NCBI GenBank assembly: GCA_029204225.1 | Contig: CM055097.1 | Coordinates: 44,108,942 to 44,172,941, forward strand | Direction of reading: 5' to 3' | Origin: Diphasiastrum complanatum | Taxonomy: Eukaryota; Streptophyta; Lycopodiopsida; Lycopodiales; Lycopodiaceae | Length of the DNA stretch: 64,000 nt | In this document: positions 58,101 through 64,000 of the stretch, in pieces | Layout of the letters: every line of letters begins with the position of its first letter | How positions within the stretch are numbered: the stretch's first letter is position 1 | Position numbers and translations under genes: made by a program | The notes under the pieces: generated by a model | What the model saw: the letters and a program-made list of their open reading frames with translations, nothing else | Told to the model about the DNA's origin: nothing | Databases searched by the model: none

Positions 58101-60155
58101 CTTGATCTCCATTTGCTTGTTGATTCTTCCTCAAGTAACATTCTGAGGCAAAGTGTCCTTTCTTCCCACAAAAGAAACACTTGAGCTTTGCCTTGTTCAT
58201 CACTTTGCCTTTGGAAGTTGATCCTCCATTTTTCATCTCGGCCTCCTTGCCTTGATTCTTCTTGAATGGATGTTGTTTCCTCTTGCCTTTGGATGTAAAG
58301 TTTGCTTTCTCCTCTCCTCCATTAAGTGACATGCCTTCCATTCTTGTCTTGAGGTGTAGGAGTCTACTCTCCTAGGCCAGAGGGGTGGAAGACAGGCTTC
58401 TACCACAGCTCCCACTAAGGAAGAAGAGCTTATCAGGTCCACCAATGAAGAGAAATCTGACGAGGAGTACATTGAGGAAGAGTCCAAGGATGATGGGTCC
58501 TCAGGTGATGGTGATGGAGATGAGGAATCTCACTCTAGTGATGATGAGATGAGCCTATTAGTGCTACACATCAACTTCCGAGGACTAGGAGACAACTTTG
58601 AGCATAGATCTATCATGATTCATCTTAGAATTTGCACTATGCACATTGCAGTCTAGGATTGGACTGTGTTAGACAATATACCATAGATGTTAGAGCCTTC
58701 ACTGCTCATGAGTCACTACTCAGTCATTATTTGGTATTCACTATTCAAATATTGATGATTGTAAATTTACTTGTCATGATTTAGTGCTCACATCATTATA
58801 TGATAATATGAAATTTGAATCATGATTAGTCTATATTTAGCCATTTAAAATGAACTTTCGTTTATATCTTTTGTATTTCAGTCGTTAATTCTGATACATC
58901 TAAGGTACATTGGGCAGACAATGTTTCCAGTATCACATTTTGATCAAGTGCATTAGTTCTTAAGCTAGAGCCATCATTCACAGCACTTCATGGCTGAAAA
59001 ATCTTGCTTTACAAACCTCACCATCTTGAATTGGGTATGCTCATCAATGCATACACAATCTTAAGTTTGCTTTCGATCAAGCCAAAAATGTCTCATTAAT
59101 GCATGCTTACTCAAAATTTCATCTACATTGAGCTATTTCAGGCAGGCAAATATATGCATTGTCATCAATGTTCTTGTCAAGCCGAAAGCAAAAAGTCAAC
59201 ATCTACAACTCTTTGAATGGATAATTCATTCCAGCTTCAGGCATCAAACTCAGAAATTATTTTGTTAAAGACTTGCAACTCTACAACTCTTCAAGGACCA
59301 GCAAAGAAACAGTGCAAAGCTTGTACTACAGATAGCATGAAGAGCAAGGGAAAAAGAGATACAGAACTACCGTGAATAGTCTGAATGACCTCTGAATATA
59401 GAGCCTCATCATCTACTTCACCTAGTTTTTTGCGCTTTGTGCTTAATCTCGCTGCCCGAGACTGTGTCATATTACTACCATCACCTCTTTGACTGAAACA
59501 GAATCCAATGTAAATAGCAAGAAGTTAAGATGTTTAATCATTGCTATGTGTAATAAAAAGCCTATGAACGTATGAAACTTTGAATAACTATGTGAAAAAT
59601 GCCTATGTTCAAGGTCTAACAGTGACATACAGTAACATGCATGATGAACAATTTTGCCAGTGATTTTGAATCAAATCCGCAAACGGTTTTTTTTGGCGTA
59701 AGATTTATATCCAACAATGTCAGTCATGAAGCGTCTGCAGAACTTTCAACACTTGAAGCCAACCAAAGAGGTTTCTTTAGCAGGAAGATGATCTATGTAG
59801 ATACTATAATCGATCCAGAAACGCCAATGTAGGTACCAGCACCAGCAAAATAGGAACAATCTCCGTTTCCGGCGACGTACTTGAAAAACAACAAGACACG
59901 AGACTCGGAGCAACCAGGCACATTACATGACTTGCAGCACTCAAATCTGTGATGATGAACTACAACATAGCTATCTATCAAGTAATGTGATAGTAAGCAA
60001 AGAACCAAAAAATCAAAGGTCATGAAAAATTAAAACCAATCGCTAGCTGCTCACCTGCCAACGGCAGGCATTTCCCCGCAGTCTTCACATTCACTTCCTT
60101 GGTAATCAGTGTCGCTATTATCAGAAAACTGGGACAATGCCACCGACGTAGGCAT
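42390..60155 (-). CDS. SAP-domain protein, plant 'CCCH finger protein 62'-like, nine exons
   Basis: Coding exons on the minus strand: 60155-60055, 59946-59881, 59492-59371, 47304-47187, 46736-46675, 46464-46413, 46298-46187, 43164-43066, 42932-42390. They sum to 1,275 nt, 424 residues plus TAA. All eight introns are GT..AG and every split codon joins in phase, which is strong evidence for a real gene. Residues 1-55 hold a Cys-rich patch, about 97-136 a SAP motif (probable DNA/RNA binding), about 140-270 a conserved region, and 391-423 a Cys/His cluster. The middle region recalls plant proteins annotated as C3H62; I name it from memory of that family. No C-x8-C-x5-C-x3-H finger is visible. A nuclear role is inferred from SAP and Lys/Arg-rich stretches. 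Confidence 0.88.
43165..46186 (-). other. Intron 7 of the SAP gene
   Basis: A 3.0-kb intron (GTATGT...TTTTCAG). It holds only short frames, the longest at 43,843-43,574 (-) and unrecognised. No transposon motif is identified. Confidence 0.75.
46187..47304 (-). CDS. Exons 4-7: SAP motif and conserved core
   Basis: Exon 4 (47,304-47,187) encodes [20 protein letters not shown] and [15 protein letters not shown], an apparently complete SAP helix-turn-helix with the expected Gly-x-Lys turn. Exon 5 (46,736-46,675) encodes [20 protein letters not shown]. Exon 6 (46,464-46,413) encodes [16 protein letters not shown]. Exon 7 (46,298-46,187) encodes [20 protein letters not shown] and HTFT. Exons 5 and 6 are only 62 and 52 nt, which is why no long frame shows them. 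Junction phases are 2, 1, 2 and 0 in order. Confidence 0.88.
48913..49585 (+). pseudogene. hAT transposase C-terminal remnant
   Basis: From about 49,370 the plus strand reads [40 protein letters not shown] and VHTNL, then a stop, then [13 protein letters not shown]. This is the hAT dimerisation region pattern (WW...G...P.L...A......S...E..FS..H..KRNRL......LV.VH.NLRL). The CERNWS part is missing. The upstream frame 48,913-49,167 may be another piece. It lies in intron 3, antisense to the gene. Confidence 0.8.
49967..50825 (-). repeat. 3' LTR of copia element 2
   Basis: It starts TGGTGAAAATTGTCACTTC after AGAAGTGAGGAG on the minus strand and aligns with 4,118-4,964 over its distal half. It holds CACACGTGTG or CACATGTGTG at 50,146, 50,355, 50,539 and 50,734. 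Ends are approximate. Confidence 0.75.
50836..51088 (-). pseudogene. Copia element 2 RNase H, distal part
   Basis: [40 protein letters not shown] and DDILTKPL end at a stop just before the polypurine tract. The domain's first half lies at 56,592-56,296, separated by the 5.2-kb insert. Confidence 0.93.
51094..51560 (+). repeat. 5' LTR of the nested element
   Basis: It aligns with 55,821-56,275, including CTCTACTCTCTATATAAGGA-like TATA promoter sequence near 51,361-51,380. The terminal about 15 bp differ from the 3' LTR. Confidence 0.88.
54450..54630 (+). repeat. Sequence shared with a copia leader, inside the nested element
   Basis: GTAAGACACAT...GTGCATTGGATATACATAATTCTTGGG matches 36,830-36,985, which leads into a copia gag. 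This is either a shared leader fragment or a scar of another insertion. Confidence 0.6.
55808..56290 (+). repeat. Polypurine tract and 3' LTR of the nested element
   Basis: AAGGAGGGAAGAA is followed by TGTTATGGCCATATTCG. The LTR ends CATTTACA directly before the TAAGG duplication. A TATATAAGG box lies near 56,091. Confidence 0.92.
56296..57827 (-). pseudogene. Copia element 2 reverse transcriptase and RNase H, proximal part
   Basis: The N-terminal RT piece (57,827-57,429) reads [20 protein letters not shown]-like sequence and CKWIYRIK. The frame from 57,359 carries [36 protein letters not shown], the YVDD box and [20 protein letters not shown]. RNase H (56,592) shows [18 protein letters not shown] and [12 protein letters not shown]. 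The two RT pieces are separated by a stop or shift near 57,430-57,360. Confidence 0.92.
57919..58380 (-). pseudogene. Copia element 2 gag end, CCHC knuckle and protease
   Basis: The frame 58,341-57,919 reads [20 protein letters not shown] and [20 protein letters not shown], then stops at NDSKKSI, as in element 1. Gag upstream of [10 protein letters not shown] is absent; the sequence to the right is unrelated. Confidence 0.9.
58375..58655 (+). other. Acidic plus-strand reading frame fragment of unknown origin
   Basis: The plus strand reads [20 protein letters not shown], then [20 protein letters not shown], then [19 protein letters not shown], and closes near 58,653. It has no ATG at its left edge, where it abuts the truncated copia gag. 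The strongly acidic, Ser/Asp/Glu-rich composition suggests a disordered tail of a transposon or captured host protein; I do not recognise it. Confidence 0.4.
59371..60155 (-). CDS. Exons 1-3 of the SAP-domain gene
   Basis: Exon 1 starts at ATG 60,155 ([20 protein letters not shown]); an in-frame TGA lies 54 bases upstream and no other ATG intervenes, so this start is favoured. It ends AG|GTGAGC. Exon 2 (59,946-59,881) reads [20 protein letters not shown] and ends AA|GTACGT. Exon 3 (59,492-59,371) reads [20 protein letters not shown] and ends G|GTAGTT. Exons 1-2 bring together [20 protein letters not shown] plus NVPGC, a possible zinc site. Exon 3 is basic, then acidic, and its split codon completes the SAP exon 12 kb away. 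Confidence 0.85.
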
Positions 60156-60513
60156 AGCGTATATATCAGCTTTGCAACAACCCACTTCTAAACTTGCGTT
60201 GATTCACAAAACTGACGCAGCAATTGAACACAAAACTGCTGCTCCCCCCACGCTACTCTATTCTTCCTCGAGTCTCCATGTACATGGGTTGTGTTGGGAG
60301 AGGAGGGGAGTCGAGGGAGTTAATGGCATTGTGAGAGGTGGTGCCAAGTGTAGGCGTGAATAGCAGGCGCAGCCTCCAAATCATTAAGTGAATATTAATG
60401 AAAATTATACTTTTAAGTGCAGTGATGAGAACTAGGCCTGAGATTGATCTAGCCTTAGAGTACCACCTAGATCTAGCGTTTAGTCCCATGCTCTTTATGT
60501 ATTTATTTATTCA

Positions 60514-60515
<2 letters not shown>
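60156..60515 (-). promoter_or_regulatory. Probable 5' UTR and promoter of the SAP gene
   Basis: Non-coding sequence upstream of ATG 60,155. No clear TATA box or start site is visible; the assignment follows only from position. Confidence 0.4.

Positions 60516-60547
<32 letters not shown>
60516..60547. repeat. (TC)n microsatellite upstream of the SAP gene
   Basis: Sixteen TC repeats lie about 360-390 bp upstream of the gene's ATG (GA repeat on the gene's strand). Pyrimidine/GA tracts are common near plant promoters; a regulatory role here is only possible. Confidence 0.9.
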
Positions 60548-60552
<5 letters not shown>

Positions 60553-62428
60553 CTTTTCTTCTATCTTTCTTGCATGAAATAAATTTTCATGGCTTCCCAG
60601 CATGAAATGTATTCATTTGCTTCCCATCATCGCTCAAAAGTGGACCTTGCTTAATGTCACAGAGCCAATTACTCCCGGCACGCTTTATTGATCACCACGA
60701 TTCCCATGGACCCTTCTCATGCTGCCCGCACCCTTGTCCAGTACCCACATGCCCAAGAAATTTCGGGACTCGCCTTATTTGCAAATATGTCACGTGGCAT
60801 TTATAGATTGTCCCATATGTTTTTGGGAAACTGGCCGCAATTGCATATATATTGAAACAAACCCATCTCTTATAATCAATTGCGTGTGGGTGTGAGGTGG
60901 GGTCTGGTGCCCGCAAAAAAATAGGGTGCCACACCCGTGTGAGAGCATTGAGAAGCTTTCAAGTGGCAACTTTGACGTGCGTTTGACATCCAAGTGGTTG
61001 GCTATAAAATAAATTGTCTTTTTAAGCAACATTGGGAGTTCCGAGGTATTCCTATTTCAGAGTCGAGATGTGAGCCTTTTTCAAGCAAAGCGTTGTAAAG
61101 CAAATCTTCTCTAACTTGTCTAGATATTCAAAGGAATCAAACTTTAGTGGGCAAGCCCAACACACGTATGCTACACCACATGGCCCATTCTAGCATCAAC
61201 TTCGTTGTAATATACGCTAATGCACAAAAAGTGTGGGTCACCTCATTACAAAAAAGGTATTTTAGAGTTGTCCTCTAATTCTAATTTCATTTATATTTTG
61301 AATTTCCAATAGACCCACAAAGTTCTTTTCTTGATTTGATTTCCAAACATATATAGCTTGTGATGAGTAGATTGCCAAGAAAATCTAAAAATCACAAAGG
61401 GCAATCTATTTTCTATATAAACTCAACATCATTTATACTATTTTGATTTTGATTATTACAAGCTATGAAAAAACAATTCACAACTTGCAAATCCTATCTT
61501 GGAGGATGGACTTAACACTAAAGTTATTTTCAACACACTTTTGACAATGCACATGCACTCAAAAGTGTGTGCTAGACCCATGACCATTTTATGGAAAATA
61601 ACTAGGTATGTATGCGTCAAAATTAGATCCTGTAACTTTATGTGAAAGTAGACTTGCTTATGAATCAAGTTTAGAGATGGAAGTATGAAACTTGTCATGA
61701 TCAACTTATTTGTAAATACATATATACAATGAAATTATGTTGTGTTTTAGTTTAGTCACTTCTACATAGAGACATGTACAAACTATTGTGGTTTTTAGTT
61801 TATACATTATATTTGCAACTTTGTTGATTCAAACACTACATTTTAGCACTTGACACCGAATACTTTAATCGTCCATTCTGCTTCAAAAGAACTCCAAATT
61901 TTTCTATTTTAATGGACATAGCTATGGATATATAGGAATTTTAAGAGTAGACAGTGTGAAAGACATGCTATTACATACTCAACTTTGAAAATATTGAAGT
62001 TTGGCCAGCACTCCCGCATGTTCAACATATCATATCTTGCTTGCAATTTGCTCAAATTCAATGGTTTGATTTTTAATCAATAAATGTATATATAAAAAAC
62101 ATGTATGCGAAATGATTTGATGTTATTTTTTTATAATTAGTGAGATATGCATTTTTAAAGTGCTTAATATACACACAAAAATTTGCTTTGGTGTTAACTA
62201 TTAGGTTGAACGGTACATAATAAAAATATTGAATGACATTTATATATTATTTCACTTTTTTTACCACTTTCTTAAAGATGAAATTTTTGCTTCGGGTTGA
62301 TTGCAACATTCACAAAAAGGGGTTGAAATTTTTATTGTACCATATTTTTGCAAGTTGTTTTTATGTGTAAGTGAAATTTATGTTGTTTTGCTACTATTAA
62401 ACATTATGTTAGTTTTGTTGTTTTTGTA
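60548..62428. other. Non-coding AT-rich flank
   Basis: Only short frames without motifs. I see no gene or transposon terminus. Confidence 0.5.
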
Positions 62429-63205
62429 GTCAACACCAACCCATAGACATAATATTATCATGGTACATGATGAAGGCTTGTATAGTCGAGTTATCTTGGT
62501 GTTAAATTCAACTCACGCACTTTTTCAAATTTAAAATGAATACAAGTTAGAACTCATACTAAATGTTAGATTGACTATGTGATTTAGTTTCAATTTTCCC
62601 AACAAATGATGCTTTTACATATGGTTGGTATCACATCAAAAATGTTTAAAAATTCATGGAGTGGTACATAAGTCTAAATGACACTCTAGATGTATGACTT
62701 GTAGCTTCTTTTTATATTATTCTACACTATAATATTTCAATTCTAATACGTTAACTTTTGATTTCAATTGCATAAGTTATTTTCAGTCAACCCCAAACCA
62801 CACATAATATTATCACGAGTGGATGATAAAGGCTTGTATAGTCCAGTCGTATAGATGATGAATTCCTACATTCAAATCATGCACCTATAGCGATGTATAA
62901 AAGAATGGTTTTATTTTTTTAATGTCAAAAGCAGTTTGTATCGAGAACTGTGATATATTTTATATGTAAATTAAATATAAATCAGAACTCATATTAAATG
63001 TTAGATTGACATGTAATTTAGCGGCAAATTGATGGTTTCACCTATGGCTAGTATAAAATAAAACATGTTAAAACATACACAGAGTGATACATCAATCTAA
63101 ATGACACTCTACATATATGACATGTAGTTTCTATTTATTATTTTGTACTATGTTATTTTGATTCTAGTATCTTAAATTTTTATTTTCAGTTGCACAAGTC
63201 AACAT
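62429..63205. repeat. Diverged tandem duplication, unit about 360-410 bp
   Basis: Unit 1 (about 62,429-62,786) and unit 2 (about 62,787-63,200) share ordered landmarks: AGTCAAC(A/C)CC, ATAATATTATCA, AAGGCTTGTATAGTC, CTCATA(C/T)TAAATGTTAGATT, AAATGACACTCTA and a final TTGCA(T/C)AAGT. A third start (AAGTCAACATGG) follows near 63,196. It is non-coding. Confidence 0.85.
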
Positions 63206-64000
63206 GGTATTTAGTTGATTAAGTTGTGGTTTTTTTCATTGCAATTTTCTTGCCCAAGATTCACTCCAAACAACATCTATAAATCTTGACAAAAGATGTT
63301 AAAGATTTTCACCGCTCACAGATAACCAATTCTCACCTCCTCAACAACTATAGAAATAATTGAATGTTGAGTCAAAACATAAAAAAGAAAATCAACACAC
63401 GTTGATATATAGAAAAAATTTATGTAGAACGATATAGAAAAGCATATTACATAGAAGATTGATATATAGGCCTATTTAGAGGCCAAATCATTATTACTTT
63501 GAAACAATGTACATTTTTATAGATATATTCAAGTACATAAACGAGATGATCTTGTAGTCTTTTGAGACTCTATATTTTTTGTCTTTGAAATCTTGTTCTT
63601 GTTATCTAATTTGTATGGTTGTAGATCTTTAGTTTGGAACTTGCACATCAACATGATAAAGAAATCTGTGAGTATACAAATTTGAGTGGACAAATCAAAC
63701 TTATATAATAAAGTCAAAAATGTATACAACCTTTCAAACAGACTCACGACAATTTGACTATTTGAATGAAAGTTATACAATATGTGTTGGTATTTATGAT
63801 CCATTGCATGTTTTGAATTACAATTTTGATTTCAATGATTTCGATTCTTGTACTTAGCTTTTCACATTGTACACATCTATCTTGTCATGATCTTATTGTA
63901 CAATAAAACAATCTAATTAGATCATACTCACACACAAAAATTGATAATAATAAAAACACAGAAAATTTTACCAAATGATCGATAAACTAATTCAATTCGA
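63206..64000. other. Non-coding AT-rich right end
   Basis: No gene recognised; the 91-codon frame at 63,804-63,529 (-) has no motif and lies in AT-rich sequence. Confidence 0.45.

Larger units (their letters stand above)
49967..58380 (-). mobile_element. Ty1/copia retrotransposon 2 in intron 3, with nested insert
   Basis: On the minus strand the order is gag end, knuckle and protease (58,341-57,919), a short integrase-tail linker, RT (57,827-56,703), RNase H (56,592-56,296), a foreign insert (51,094-56,290), the rest of RNase H (51,088-50,836), purine tract and 3' LTR. No 5' LTR is seen: the 5' side stops in gag near 58,380. Nearly all integrase is deleted between 57,919 and 57,827. It is the same family as element 1 and runs in the gene's sense direction. 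Confidence 0.92.
47305..59370 (-). other. Intron 3 of the SAP gene, 12.1 kb, transposon-filled
   Basis: The intron runs from donor GTAGTT (59,370) to acceptor TTATCTTCAG (47,305). It contains a hAT remnant, a copia element on the same strand as the gene, an LTR element nested in that copia on the opposite strand, and an acidic plus-strand frame. About 47.4-48.8 kb and 58.7-59.3 kb hold no recognised feature. Confidence 0.85.

Noticed and set aside
61456-61704. 82-codon minus-strand frame upstream of the SAP gene
   Set aside because: AT-rich, hydrophobic by composition, no motif and no splice-compatible neighbours.

Overview
The window comes from a land-plant nuclear genome, most likely a large, transposon-rich one. 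It is dominated by nested LTR retrotransposons of plant Ty1/copia and Ty3/gypsy type, several with primer sites matching initiator-Met tRNA. It also holds pieces of CACTA and hAT DNA transposons, long microsatellites, and one split gene with plant-type GT..AG introns up to about 12 kb. A fern or gymnosperm would fit the intron sizes, but that is inference; nothing here fixes the species.

Layout. 0.5-5.0 kb: 5'-truncated, frameshifted copia element with a 3' LTR (+). 5.6-10.9 kb: decayed gypsy element (-). 10.9-11.9 kb: copia fragment (+), then a short dispersed repeat. 12.2-25.75 kb: three-level nest. Gypsy-like copy A (+) is split by copia element 3 (14,766-25,539, GACCT target duplication, tRNA-Met primer site). 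Element 3 itself contains a related gypsy-like copy B (-) that carries gag, no visible pol, and a 20-unit minisatellite. 28.1-29.9 kb: 3' end of a CACTA transposon. 30-42.2 kb: fragments of copia and chromodomain gypsy elements, microsatellites, and an unrecognised 141-codon frame at 31.3-31.7 kb.

42.39-60.16 kb (-): the one apparently intact host gene. I assembled nine coding exons by eye; all eight introns are GT..AG, every codon phase matches, and the product is 424 aa. It has a SAP motif, a conserved middle region I associate with plant proteins annotated as 'zinc finger CCCH domain-containing protein 62', and a C-terminal Cys/His cluster. No canonical CCCH finger is present. Intron 3 is 12.1 kb and holds a hAT remnant, a copia element in sense orientation, and a 5.2-kb LTR element inside that copia's RNase H region, bounded by a TAAGG duplication.

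60.2-64 kb: upstream flank with a CT microsatellite, then AT-rich DNA with a diverged tandem duplication and no convincing gene. Apart from the 424-aa gene, the coding content is transposon-derived and mostly broken.
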